This document shows, one piece after another, positions 1 to 7,225 of a stretch of 64,000 bases of DNA. Source of the stretch: Amycolatopsis regifaucium (GTDB taxonomy: Bacteria > Actinomycetota > Actinomycetes > Mycobacteriales > Pseudonocardiaceae); contig NZ_LQCI01000014.1 in NCBI RefSeq assembly GCF_001613935.1, positions 285,473-349,472 on the forward strand, written 5' to 3'. The first letter of the stretch is position 1; every line of letters begins with the position of its first letter. A program made the translations under genes and the position numbers. Under the pieces are notes generated by a model that was not told the DNA's origin, did not search any database, and was given only the letters and a program-made list of their open reading frames with translations.

Positions 1-228
1 CTCCTCCTCGGCGCGGCGGCGCAGGGTCGCCAGCGCGTTGGGGTTCGGCTCGACGACGGTCACCAGGCAGCCCGCCGAAGCCAGCGGCACCGCCCAGCCG
101 CCGCTGCCGCCGCCGACGTCGACGACGTTCGGCTGGTGCGCGCCTCGCGCCCGGGCGGCCTTGAGTTCTGCTTCGAGAACCCGGCGGACCGCGCCCGATC
201 CCCGCGTGGCCACGGTGTCCGTCTTCAT
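1..228 (-). CDS. SAM-dependent methyltransferase, N-terminal part (cut by window edge)
   Basis: Reading leftward from an ATG at 228, 76 codons stay open to the window edge. The translation has a Rossmann motif I, VVDVGGGSGGWAVPLA (about residues 39-54), followed by VTVVEPNPNAL, the acidic residue that normally binds the SAM ribose. This is the class I methyltransferase fold; the substrate cannot be told from this part. The gene diverges from the ParA-like gene, with about 110 bp between starts. No Shine-Dalgarno sequence is visible; a TACCCT hexamer (minus strand, 237-242) lies 8 nt upstream, which suggests leaderless transcription. Confidence 0.75.
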   Translation of the reverse strand, partial: MKTDTVATRGSGAVRRVLEAELKAARARGAHQPNVVDVGGGSGGWAVPLASAGCLVTVVEPNPNALATLRRRAEEE

Positions 229-326
229 AAGCGCACAGGGTAATGCCCGCCTTCCGGCAGGCCTTACCTGTGTAGTCCGATGCGGTGTTCGACACCTTGC
301 CGGGGAGCCACCCCGCCGAAGGCCCG

Positions 327-332
327 TAGGCT
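327..332 (+). promoter_or_regulatory. Probable leaderless promoter -10 (TAGGCT)
   Basis: TAGGCT ends exactly 7 nt before the GTG at 340, so transcription would start at or next to the start codon. No ribosome binding site is visible. The same geometry recurs at many genes in this window. Confidence 0.5.
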
Positions 333-339
333 GTATCGA

Positions 340-1203
340 GTGCACACGGTCGCTGTACTCAGCCTGAAGGGTGGCGTCGGTAAAACGACGGTCGCCCTCG
401 GTGTCGCGTCCGCCGCCCTGCGCCGGGGCGCGCGGACCCTCGTGGCCGACCTCGACCCGCAGGGCAACGCCACCACCTCGCTGGATCCGCCCCTCACCGA
501 CCGCACGCTGGCCGACGTCCTCGAGACACCGACGCGTCCGGTGCTCGAACGCGCGATCGCGCCCAGCGTGTGGAGCGACCGGATCGACGTCCTCGTCGGC
601 GCCGAAGAGCTGGAGATGCTCAACGAGCCCGACGCCGACAGCCGCCGTCTGGAGAACCTGTCCCGCGCGCTCGACGAGCTGCACACCAACCCGTTGCGCG
701 AGGAACCCTACGAGCTGGTGATCCTCGACTGCCCGCCGTCGCTCGGCAGGCTGACCCGCTCGGCGCTGGTGGCCGCGGACAGCGCCCTGATCGTCACCGA
801 GCCGACGATGTACGCCGTCTCCGGCGCCCGCCGCGCGCTCGAAGCGATCGAGAAGATCCGCGAGGAGCAGAACCCGGGGCTGCGGCCGATCGGCGTCGTG
901 GTCAACAAGCTCCGCGTGCGCTCCTACGAACACCAGTTCCGGGTGGCCGAACTCCGGGAGAACTTCGGGCCGCTCGTGATGCCGACGGCGATCCCGGACC
1001 GGCTCGCGGTGCAGCAGGCCCAGGGCGCGTGCAGCCCGATCCACGAGTGGCACTCCCCCGGCGCCCAGGAGATCGCGCTCACCTTCAACATGGTGCTGGC
1101 GAAGGTCCTCCGCTCGAACCGCGCCGGACGTCATCGCGTCCGCGGCGACGAGCCGGAGCCCGCAGAAGAGCCCGCCAAGCTGAGCGACACCGGTACGGGT
1201 TAG
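340..1203 (+). CDS. ParA/Soj-family ATPase
   Basis: The 287-residue protein starts almost directly with the deviant Walker A motif KGGVGKTT (residues 10-17), has the A' motif VADLDPQGNAT and the Walker B-like VILDCPPSLG, all typical of ParA/MinD ATPases that act in DNA or cargo positioning. A longer reading frame begins at 280, but the GTG at 340 puts the P-loop where ParA proteins have it and sits 7 nt after a -10 hexamer. No parB lies next to it, so this is probably an orphan ParA-like protein rather than the chromosomal segregation locus. Five bases separate it from the downstream nei gene, suggesting cotranscription. Its cargo is unknown. Confidence 0.85.
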   Translation: MHTVAVLSLKGGVGKTTVALGVASAALRRGARTLVADLDPQGNATTSLDPPLTDRTLADVLETPTRPVLERAIAPSVWSDRIDVLVGAEELEMLNEPDADSRRLENLSRALDELHTNPLREEPYELVILDCPPSLGRLTRSALVAADSALIVTEPTMYAVSGARRALEAIEKIREEQNPGLRPIGVVVNKLRVRSYEHQFRVAELRENFGPLVMPTAIPDRLAVQQAQGACSPIHEWHSPGAQEIALTFNMVLAKVLRSNRAGRHRVRGDEPEPAEEPAKLSDTGTG

Positions 1204-1208
1204 CGCCG

Positions 1209-2012
1209 ATGCCCGAAGGCGACACCGTCTTCCTCGCCGGCAAGGTCCTCGACAAGGCACTGGCCGGGAAGACCCTGCGGAAAGGCGAGTTCCGGGTCCC
1301 TCGACTGGCCACGGCGGATCTCGCCGGGCGGGAGGTACTCGGCGTCGGCACGGTCGGCAAGCACCTGCTGACGCGTTTCTCCGGCGACCTCACCCTGCAC
1401 AGCCACCTGCGCATGGACGGCAAATGGGCGGTCTATCCGGCGGGCGCTCGCTGGCGCCATCCGGCCCATCACGCGCGCGCCATCCTGGTGACCGAAGACG
1501 TCCAGGCGATCGGGTTCCGCGTGCACGACCTCGAACTCGTGCCCACCGGCGAAGAAGACCGCCTGGTCGGCCATCTCGGGCCGGATCTGCTCGATCCGCA
1601 ATGGACGGACGAACTCGCGGAACGGGCGGCCGCCGCGCTGGCCGCGGACCCGGACCGCGAACTGGGTGACGCCCTGCTGGATCAGCGGATCATGGCCGGG
1701 ATCGGGAACATGTACAAGGTCGAGATGTGCTTCCTGCTCGGCGTCACACCGTGGACCCCGGTTTCCGACGTGGATCCCGCGAAAGCCGTCGCGCTCGGCC
1801 GCAAACTGCTGAAGGCGAACGCCTGGCACACCTCGCAGACCACCACCGGTGACCAGCGGCGCGGCCGTGAGCACTGGGTCTACGAGCGGACCAAGCAGGG
1901 CTGTTTCCGCTGTGGCGGACGGCTCCGGGTCGCCGCACAGGGCACCGGCCACCAGGCGAGACCGACCTGGTTCTGTCCGAAATGCCAGTCAGGGCCGGTT
2001 CCCGGCGGCTAA
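1209..2012 (+). CDS. nei: Fpg/Nei-family DNA glycosylase (endonuclease VIII type)
   Basis: A 267-residue base-excision repair enzyme that would remove oxidised bases and cleave the abasic site. The mature N terminus is MPEGDTVF: Pro2 is the family nucleophile and Glu3 the general acid. The PEGD rather than PELP start points to the Nei side of the family. The C terminus has a zinc finger with two Cys pairs (CFRCG and CPKC, about residues 236-262). The start is fixed by the need for Pro at position 2. It follows the ParA gene by 5 bp. Which oxidised base it prefers cannot be read from sequence. Confidence 0.92.
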   Translation: MPEGDTVFLAGKVLDKALAGKTLRKGEFRVPRLATADLAGREVLGVGTVGKHLLTRFSGDLTLHSHLRMDGKWAVYPAGARWRHPAHHARAILVTEDVQAIGFRVHDLELVPTGEEDRLVGHLGPDLLDPQWTDELAERAAAALAADPDRELGDALLDQRIMAGIGNMYKVEMCFLLGVTPWTPVSDVDPAKAVALGRKLLKANAWHTSQTTTGDQRRGREHWVYERTKQGCFRCGGRLRVAAQGTGHQARPTWFCPKCQSGPVPGG

Positions 2013-2015
2013 GCT
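2010..2015 (+). promoter_or_regulatory. Probable leaderless promoter -10 (TAAGCT)
   Basis: TAAGCT overlaps the nei stop codon and ends 6 nt before a GTG at 2022. The GTG opens only a 20-codon frame, so the promoter may mark the 5' end of the add transcript. Confidence 0.4.
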
Positions 2016-2021
2016 GGCCTC

Positions 2022-2084
2022 GTGACGCTGTTCAAGCTCCCGCTCTACGGGGCCGACACCGAACGCGGCGACCTCGCTCCCTGA
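2022..2084 (+). CDS. Possible leaderless 20-codon leader ORF upstream of add
   Basis: A GTG placed 6 nt after TAAGCT opens a 20-residue frame (MTLFKLPLYG then ADTERGDLAP) that stops at 2084, 57 nt before add. If real it would be a leader peptide translated from the first nucleotide of the transcript. No homologue is known to me. It could equally be chance coding in an untranslated leader. Confidence 0.3.
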   Translation: MTLFKLPLYGADTERGDLAP

Positions 2085-2140
2085 GCCGACCGCTCCACGC
2101 ACACGTCACCCTTCGCCCACTTTTTCGGGGAGCTTTCGTC

Positions 2141-3190
2141 ATGTCCGGATTCCTGACGGGCGAGGCGCTGCGCGCGTTCGTGCACGCCTTGCCCAAGGTC
2201 GAACTCCACGTCCACCTCGTCGGTTCGGCGAGCCTGCCCACGGTGCTGGAACTGGCCCGGCGCCGCCCGTCCGCCGGGGTGCCGACAGCGCCCGAAGCGC
2301 TCGCCGAGTTCTTCACCTTCCGTGATTTCCCGCATTTCCTCCGCAACTACCTGGCGGTGACGTCGCTGGTGCGCGACACCCGCGACATCCACACCCTCGT
2401 CACCGGGCTGGCCGCCGATCTGGCCGCGCAGAACGCGCGCTACGCCGAAGTGACCGTGACGCCGTACAACCACCTTCTCGACGGCATGACCGGGGACGAT
2501 CTCCTCACCGGCCTCGCCACCGGGCGAGCCGCGGCGAAGGCGGAACACGGGGTGGAACTGGCCTGGTGCTTCGACATCCCCGGCGAGAAAGGCGTCGTCG
2601 CCGGGCGCGAGACGGTCGTGTTCGCGCTCCGCGAACGGCCCGAAGGACTGGTGTCGTTCGGGCTCGGCGGACCGGAGGTCGGCGTCGGCCGCGCGCAGTT
2701 CGCACCCTTCTTCACGCGGGCCCGGGAGGCAGGCCTGCACAGCGTCCCGCACGCGGGCGAGACCACCGGACCCGCCACCGTCTGGTCGGCGGTGCACGAT
2801 CTCGGCGCCGAGCGGATCGGCCACGGTGTCGGCGCGTACACCGCTCCGGCCCTCATGGAATACCTTGCGGCACAAGGCATTCCGCTGGAAGTCTGCCCCA
2901 CGTCGAATGTCCGGACGGGACAGTTCCCGTCGATTGCGGCGCATCCGATCCGCCGCCTGCTCGACCACGGCGTGGTGGTCACGCTCAACACCGACGACCC
3001 GCCGATGTTCGGCGCCACGCTCGACGGCGAGTACCTGGCCGTCGCCGAAACCCTCGGCCTCACCGCGTCCGAAATCGCCAGGTTGGCGGAGAACGCCGTG
3101 CACGCGTCGTTCCTGGAACCGGCGTCGAAGGCGGCACTGGTGACCGAGATCAAAGAAATCTTGTTGCAGGACACCGAACACCTCGCCTAG
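2141..3190 (+). CDS. add: Adenosine deaminase family amidohydrolase
   Basis: The 349-residue protein carries the zinc and catalytic motifs of the family: HVH (His23, His25), HAGE in the middle (His and catalytic Glu) and NTDDPPMF near the C terminus. Family members deaminate adenosine, adenine or aminodeoxyfutalosine; the substrate is not certain, adenosine being the default. The ATG at 2141 has a GGGGAGC ribosome binding site 8 nt upstream and the fold begins right after it. The gene follows nei after a 128-bp leader that holds a possible mini-ORF. Confidence 0.85.
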   Translation: MSGFLTGEALRAFVHALPKVELHVHLVGSASLPTVLELARRRPSAGVPTAPEALAEFFTFRDFPHFLRNYLAVTSLVRDTRDIHTLVTGLAADLAAQNARYAEVTVTPYNHLLDGMTGDDLLTGLATGRAAAKAEHGVELAWCFDIPGEKGVVAGRETVVFALRERPEGLVSFGLGGPEVGVGRAQFAPFFTRAREAGLHSVPHAGETTGPATVWSAVHDLGAERIGHGVGAYTAPALMEYLAAQGIPLEVCPTSNVRTGQFPSIAAHPIRRLLDHGVVVTLNTDDPPMFGATLDGEYLAVAETLGLTASEIARLAENAVHASFLEPASKAALVTEIKEILLQDTEHLA

Positions 3191-3193
3191 CGT
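3164..3193 (+). promoter_or_regulatory. Possible promoter for the structured intergenic RNA
   Basis: TTGCAG (3164-3169), an 18-bp spacer and TAGCGT (3188-3193) lie across the end of add. They would place a transcription start near 3200, just before the hairpin array. Inferred from spacing only. Confidence 0.3.
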
Positions 3194-3199
3194 GGCAGT

Positions 3200-3412
3200 A
3201 CACGAGAGAGGAGGTGGTCCAAAGTTGTATTCCAACAGGACTCGTGAGGTGACTGTCCGCTAGCGGACCGCACGCGTAGGACTTTTGAGCAGATACAACG
3301 CAAGTTGGAGCCACCTTCGGCTCGTCGTCTGCTTCGCGTGGTGCCTGATAGCGAATACCAGGCAGTCACCGGGCCCCCGAGATTCCCGAGCACCGGTCCG
3401 GCTCGGGCCCGG
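3200..3412 (+). ncRNA. Structured intergenic element, candidate small RNA or attenuator
   Basis: The 373 bp between add and the next gene contains a stretch of lower GC content with three consecutive inverted repeats. First, 3212-3222 (AGGTGGTCCAA) plus 3224-3230 (GTTGTAT) pair with 3305-3316 and 3293-3299, making a stem of about 18 bp; inside it lies the perfect palindrome GTCCGCTAGCGGAC (3255-3268). Second, GGTGCCTG (3340-3347) pairs with CAGGC and ACC (3359-3370). Third, 3369-3381 pairs with CTCGGGCCCGG (3402-3412). The 5' arm contains AGGAGGTGGTCC, almost fully complementary to the 16S rRNA 3' end, followed 5 nt later by TTG opening a 12-codon frame (3225-3263). The downstream gene has its own promoter. 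I do not recognise the RNA family. Confidence 0.4.
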
Positions 3413-3551
3413 CCGCCGATTCCGGCGTCCGGGAGCCATCTCGGGGGTACCCTCATGTCCGGGATGGCCCTTTTGCGCACCCGGAGGGACCACCCGTCGA
3501 TCTGGAGGACCGTCCGCCGCTGTTCCGCCCCAGGAACCCCGCGGACTTCGC

Positions 3552-3557
3552 TAGCCT
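3552..3557 (+). promoter_or_regulatory. Probable leaderless promoter -10 (TAGCCT)
   Basis: TAGCCT ends 6 nt before the ATG at 3564 and no ribosome binding site is visible. Confidence 0.45.
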
Positions 3558-3563
3558 GACGCC

Positions 3564-4124
3564 ATGTTGAGGCCCGATTTCCCGATCACCACCCCGCGCC
3601 TTACCCTCCGTGCCTTCACTCCGGACGATCTCGACGGACTCAGTTCCTTCCAGTCCCGCGCCGACGTCGCCCGCTATCTGTACTGGGGCCCGCGCAGCCG
3701 GGCAGAATCCGCCGCGGCGCTCGCGAAACGCGTCCACAGCAGCACCCTGGCGAAGGAAGGCCAGTTCCTGGCCGTGGCCGTGGAGCTGACCGAGACCGGG
3801 CAGCTGATCGGCGATCTGAACCTCGAATACCTCAGCAGCGAGCACCGGCGGGGTGAGATCGGTTTCGTGTTCCATCCCGATCACCACGGCAAGGGGCTCG
3901 CCGCGGAGGCCGCCGTCGAACTGCTCCGGCTCGGCTTCGAAGACCTCGGGCTGCACCGGATCATCGGCCGCTGTGACGGCCGCAACACCGCTTCCGCCGC
4001 GCTGATGGAACGCCTCGGCATGCGGAAGGAGGCGCATCTGCGGGAGAACGAGATCGTCAAGGGCGAGTGGTGTGACGAACTCGTCTTCGCGATGCTCGAA
4101 GACGAGTGGAAGGCGAGCCGCTAG
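3564..4124 (+). CDS. GNAT acetyltransferase, RimJ/RimL type
   Basis: A 186-residue N-acetyltransferase. The order TPRLTLRAFTPDD near the N terminus, IGFVFHPDHHGKGLAAEA (acetyl-CoA motif A, Q/RxxGxG/A region) and the late NTASAALMERLGMRKEAH signature are those of the Acetyltransf_3 branch that modifies ribosomal protein N termini or small amines. The substrate is not predictable. The start is supported by a -10 hexamer 6 nt upstream. pyrD follows 23 bp later. Confidence 0.85.
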   Translation: MLRPDFPITTPRLTLRAFTPDDLDGLSSFQSRADVARYLYWGPRSRAESAAALAKRVHSSTLAKEGQFLAVAVELTETGQLIGDLNLEYLSSEHRRGEIGFVFHPDHHGKGLAAEAAVELLRLGFEDLGLHRIIGRCDGRNTASAALMERLGMRKEAHLRENEIVKGEWCDELVFAMLEDEWKASR

Positions 4125-4147
4125 CGGCCACCAGGCATGATGGGGCC

Positions 4148-5197
4148 GTGCTCTTCGACAAGATCGTCCGCCCCGCGCTCTACCGGGTCTCCGGCGGTGA
4201 CCCCGAAACCGTGCACGAACGCACCATCGGCAGCCTCGCCAGGCTGAGCCGGGTCTCCCCCGCGCTCGCCGCGCTCGGCCGCGTCTACCGGACGGACGAT
4301 CCGGTCACCTTCCTCGGGCTCCGCTTCCCGAACCGCGTCGGCCTCGCCGCCGGGATGGACAAGAACGGCCGCGCGCTGCACGCCTGGCCGTCGCTCGGCT
4401 TCGGTTTCGTCGAGGTCGGCACGGTCACCCGGCATCCGCAGCCGGGCAACGACAAACCGCGGCTGTTCACCCTCGCCGAAACCGACGCGGTGATCAACCG
4501 GATGGGCTTCAACAACGAAGGCGCGGAAGCGCTCGCCGCCCGCCTCGCCGCGGGCGGGAAGCCGCTGGTGCCGCTCGGCGTCAGCATCGGCAAGTCCAAG
4601 GTGACCCCGCTCGACGAGGCCGTCGAGGACTACCGGTTCTCGCTGCGGGCGCTGTACCCGTACGCCGACTACTTCGCGATCAACGTCAGTTCGCCCAATA
4701 CGCCGGGGCTGCGGGCGCTGCAGGACAAGACGGCGCTGGCCGAACTGCTCGCCGAACTCCGGAAGACCTCGGCCACGCTCGCGGGCGACGCCGCGCCGAC
4801 ACCGGTGCTGGTGAAGGTCGCCCCCGACCTCACCGACGAAGCACTCGCGGAACTGCTGGAGGTCTGCCTCGAACACGGTGTCGCCGGGCTGATCGCGACC
4901 AACACGACCCTGTCCCGCGATGGCATCGCGCCGACCGAGGCCGCCATCGGCGAGCAGGCGGGCGGGCTTTCCGGCCGCCCGCTCACCGCACGCGCGGTCG
5001 AGGTGGTGCGGTTCGTGCACGACGAAACCGGCGGCGAGCTGCCGATCATCGGCGTCGGCGGCATCTTCGACGCCGGCGCCGCCGCCCGGATGCTCGACGC
5101 CGGCGCCGGTCTCGTCCAGCTCTACAGCGGTTTCGCCCTGCACGGCCCCGGCCTGGTCAAGCGGGTCGCCCGAGGTCTCGCGGCCCGGCCGTGCTGA
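4148..5197 (+). CDS. pyrD: Dihydroorotate dehydrogenase (quinone), class 2
   Basis: The 349-residue flavoprotein oxidises dihydroorotate to orotate in pyrimidine synthesis, passing electrons to the quinone pool at the membrane. Class 2 features are the N-terminal helical extension (residues 1-45), NRVGLAAGMDKNG, NRMGFNNEG, the catalytic-Ser stretch FAINVSSPNTPGLR, LVKVAPDL and the FMN phosphate site GVGGIFDAGAA. The GTG at 4148 gives the usual length; a CATGAT hexamer lies 6 nt before it. The 3' end overlaps the convergent allophanate-hydrolase-like gene by 41 bp. Confidence 0.95.
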   Translation: MLFDKIVRPALYRVSGGDPETVHERTIGSLARLSRVSPALAALGRVYRTDDPVTFLGLRFPNRVGLAAGMDKNGRALHAWPSLGFGFVEVGTVTRHPQPGNDKPRLFTLAETDAVINRMGFNNEGAEALAARLAAGGKPLVPLGVSIGKSKVTPLDEAVEDYRFSLRALYPYADYFAINVSSPNTPGLRALQDKTALAELLAELRKTSATLAGDAAPTPVLVKVAPDLTDEALAELLEVCLEHGVAGLIATNTTLSRDGIAPTEAAIGEQAGGLSGRPLTARAVEVVRFVHDETGGELPIIGVGGIFDAGAAARMLDAGAGLVQLYSGFALHGPGLVKRVARGLAARPC

Positions 5198-6794
5198 CGA
5201 ACCGCAGGTAGGCCCGCCAGCACTGGTACCGCGTGAGCTCCGTCGCCGTCGCCGCGGCCGTCTGGTCACAAAGGACGGCCAGCGGCGTGTCCCCGTTCTC
5301 CAGCCGGATCCGGCCGAGGACGAACGGCGCGGGCAGCGCGGCGGCGAACGCGCCGAGTGCGGCGGGCGAGAGCCGCCAGCGCTCCCCCGACAGCATCGTG
5401 TGCTCGCCCGCGGCGCTCACCGGTACGACACCAGGCTGCGGCGGTTCGGTCGGCAGCAACAGCATCCGATAGCCCTCGGCGGTCTTGACCGGCCCGGAGA
5501 ACCGGGCCCCCGCCGCGACCAGCTGCTCGTTCAGCGGCTGCCCGCGCAGCTGCGCGCCGAACACCACGAGATCCGCACCCGGTGCGGGATAAGGGAAATC
5601 GGCCTGTTCGTCGGTGAGGACGGCGGCGAGGTCGATGGCGACCTGGTCGTCGAACGGCCGCACCACCACCGACACCCCGTACGGGCCGAGATCCGACGGC
5701 GACGACGGCACCGTGACCGCGGCGAGGTCGAGCAGGTTGACGAACGCCGTGAACCGCTCCAGCCGCTGGGCGACCCCGTCCGGATCGGCCAGTGCCTCGG
5801 CGATCTCAGGATGGTCCGCGACCGTCGGCAGGACCAGGGCGTCGTACTCCGACAGCATCCGGAGCGCGAGCATCCCGGCCTCGGCGACCCGCTGCCTGTC
5901 GGCGGTGAAGCCCTCGTCGCGGATCAGTTCCCCCACCGACAGCAATGCCGACACCTCCACCGTCTCCACGACGGCGCCGGACGCGCGCAGCGCCGAAACC
6001 GCGCCGAGGAAGGCGGACCGGGATCGCAGCGACAGGCCGGTGAGCGTTCCGGAGCCCGGGATCGCGACCCGGGGCCGGTCTCCCGCGCCGAGCCGGACGT
6101 CGGACGGCCAGTCTCGCGCCAGTGGGTCGATCCCGTCCGCGCCGGTCATCAGACTCAGCGCGCGCTGCCCCAGTGTCAGGCTGCGCGCGAACAAGGCCAC
6201 GCCCGCACAGGGCGCGACGACGCCGGTCTTGGGCACCAGGCCCAGTGTCGGCTTCATCCCGACGATCCCGTTCAGCGAGGCGGGGATCCGGCCCGCCCCC
6301 GCGGTGTCCGTGCCGACCGCCAGATCGACCAGACCGAGTGCCACCGCCACGGCCGCGCCACTGCTCGCGCTCCCGGAGACCCGGGCGGTGTTCAGCGCGG
6401 CGCTCACCGCGCCGTACGGGCTGTGCGTATTTTCGAGATCGCTGCCGAAGCGGTCGCAGTTGGTCTTGCCGAGGACCACCGCTCCGGCGGCGGTCAGCCG
6501 GGAGACCGAGGTGGCGCCGACACAGCAGACGTCCTCCCCCGCGGTGGGAAGACCGGCGACGTCGATGACGTCGGCGACCGCCAGCAGGGTTCCGGCGAGC
6601 GGGAGATCCGCGCCGGCGCGGAGGCGTTCATCCACCGCCTTCGCCTCCACGAGGGCGTCCTCCAGGGGGCGGAGGGTGATCCAGACGTCGGGCCGGTCGA
6701 CCTCGGTGATCCGGTCGTAGGCCGCTTTGACGCGCTGATAGGAGCTGGGAGGCGGGGTCGGGATCGGCTCTGGTTCCGGGGGTAGCGTCGTCAC
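5157..6794 (-). CDS. Allophanate hydrolase-like protein with degenerate amidase site
   Basis: The 545-residue protein has the two-domain layout of AtzF/DUR1 allophanate hydrolases: an amidase-signature domain (about residues 40-420) and the C-terminal domain (VFGAQLRGQPLN to PFVLGRIRLENGDTPLAVL). The amidase active site is altered. Where family members have AVKDNIDVAG it has AVADVIDVAG, so the catalytic Lys is Ala. Where they have GTDTAGSGR it has GTDTAGAGR, so the nucleophilic Ser is Ala. The cis-Ser region GSASSGAA is kept. By family knowledge it should not hydrolyse amides; the C-terminal domain may still act. Start GTG at 6794 with AAAGGA 8 nt upstream. No urea carboxylase gene is adjacent. 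Confidence 0.85.
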   Translation of the reverse strand: MTTLPPEPEPIPTPPPSSYQRVKAAYDRITEVDRPDVWITLRPLEDALVEAKAVDERLRAGADLPLAGTLLAVADVIDVAGLPTAGEDVCCVGATSVSRLTAAGAVVLGKTNCDRFGSDLENTHSPYGAVSAALNTARVSGSASSGAAVAVALGLVDLAVGTDTAGAGRIPASLNGIVGMKPTLGLVPKTGVVAPCAGVALFARSLTLGQRALSLMTGADGIDPLARDWPSDVRLGAGDRPRVAIPGSGTLTGLSLRSRSAFLGAVSALRASGAVVETVEVSALLSVGELIRDEGFTADRQRVAEAGMLALRMLSEYDALVLPTVADHPEIAEALADPDGVAQRLERFTAFVNLLDLAAVTVPSSPSDLGPYGVSVVVRPFDDQVAIDLAAVLTDEQADFPYPAPGADLVVFGAQLRGQPLNEQLVAAGARFSGPVKTAEGYRMLLLPTEPPQPGVVPVSAAGEHTMLSGERWRLSPAALGAFAAALPAPFVLGRIRLENGDTPLAVLCDQTAAATATELTRYQCWRAYLRFVSTAGPRDLGRPA

Positions 6795-7114
6795 TGGGCG
6801 TCCTTTCCTCGATGGGGACGAGAAAGACCACTGCGCGAGATCCACTGTGTCCGGTCCGCCACCCTGGGACGCCCGCTCACGCGGGCTGGGTTCAGGCCCG
6901 AGCTGGGAAAAGCACTGCGTGCATGAGAGAAACGTTAAGCATCACGCGTTTCCGCCACCAGCGGATTTGGGTTACGCGAGCGTTTCGGTATCACACAGTG
7001 AGCGAGTCGTTACGCAATGGAGTATTAGCGACGACGAATGAGACGATTGTCCAGGAAAGCGCCTGCTCACGGAACCCCGCGGCGCTTCCGGCACGGTCGC
7101 GAGTGGCTGGCGTG
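6795..7114. other. Intergenic region without a gene
   Basis: About 320 bp between the allophanate-hydrolase-like gene start and the repeat downstream of pspM. It is richer in A+T than its surroundings near 6930-7070, as expected for promoter DNA of the leftward gene. I see no convincing coding frame, RNA gene or operator. Confidence 0.5.
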
Positions 7115-7173
7115 CAGTACATGATGGCCCCCTTCCTTGCGCTGGGCTCAAGGAAGGGGGCCATCATGTACTG
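7115..7173. repeat. Family A inverted repeat, perfect 25-bp arms
   Basis: Arms 7115-7139 and 7149-7173 are exact reverse complements around a 9-nt loop; the arms contain the core ATGATGGCCCCCTTCCTT. A further 7-bp pair GAGTGGC/GCCACTC flanks them (7101-7107, 7187-7193). The element lies 53 bp past the pspM stop codon and would fold as a strong terminator-like hairpin on either strand, but no U-tract follows. Confidence 0.85.
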
Positions 7174-7225
7174 GGAAAGGCGAATCGCCACTCACGACCA
7201 CCTGGACCGAACGGGCCTCCGTACG

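Noticed and set aside
340..2012. Chromosomal parAB-parS locus
   Set aside because: Only a ParA-like gene is present; no ParB gene follows and I saw no parS-like site (GTTTCACGTGAAAC type).
2045..3235. Long open frame opposite add (396 codons)
   Set aside because: It is antisense to a gene with clear catalytic motifs, is Arg/Gly/Pro-rich and has no recognisable family; high third-position GC keeps such frames open.
4121..5269. Long open frame opposite pyrD (382 codons)
   Set aside because: Antisense shadow of pyrD with low-complexity composition and no motif.
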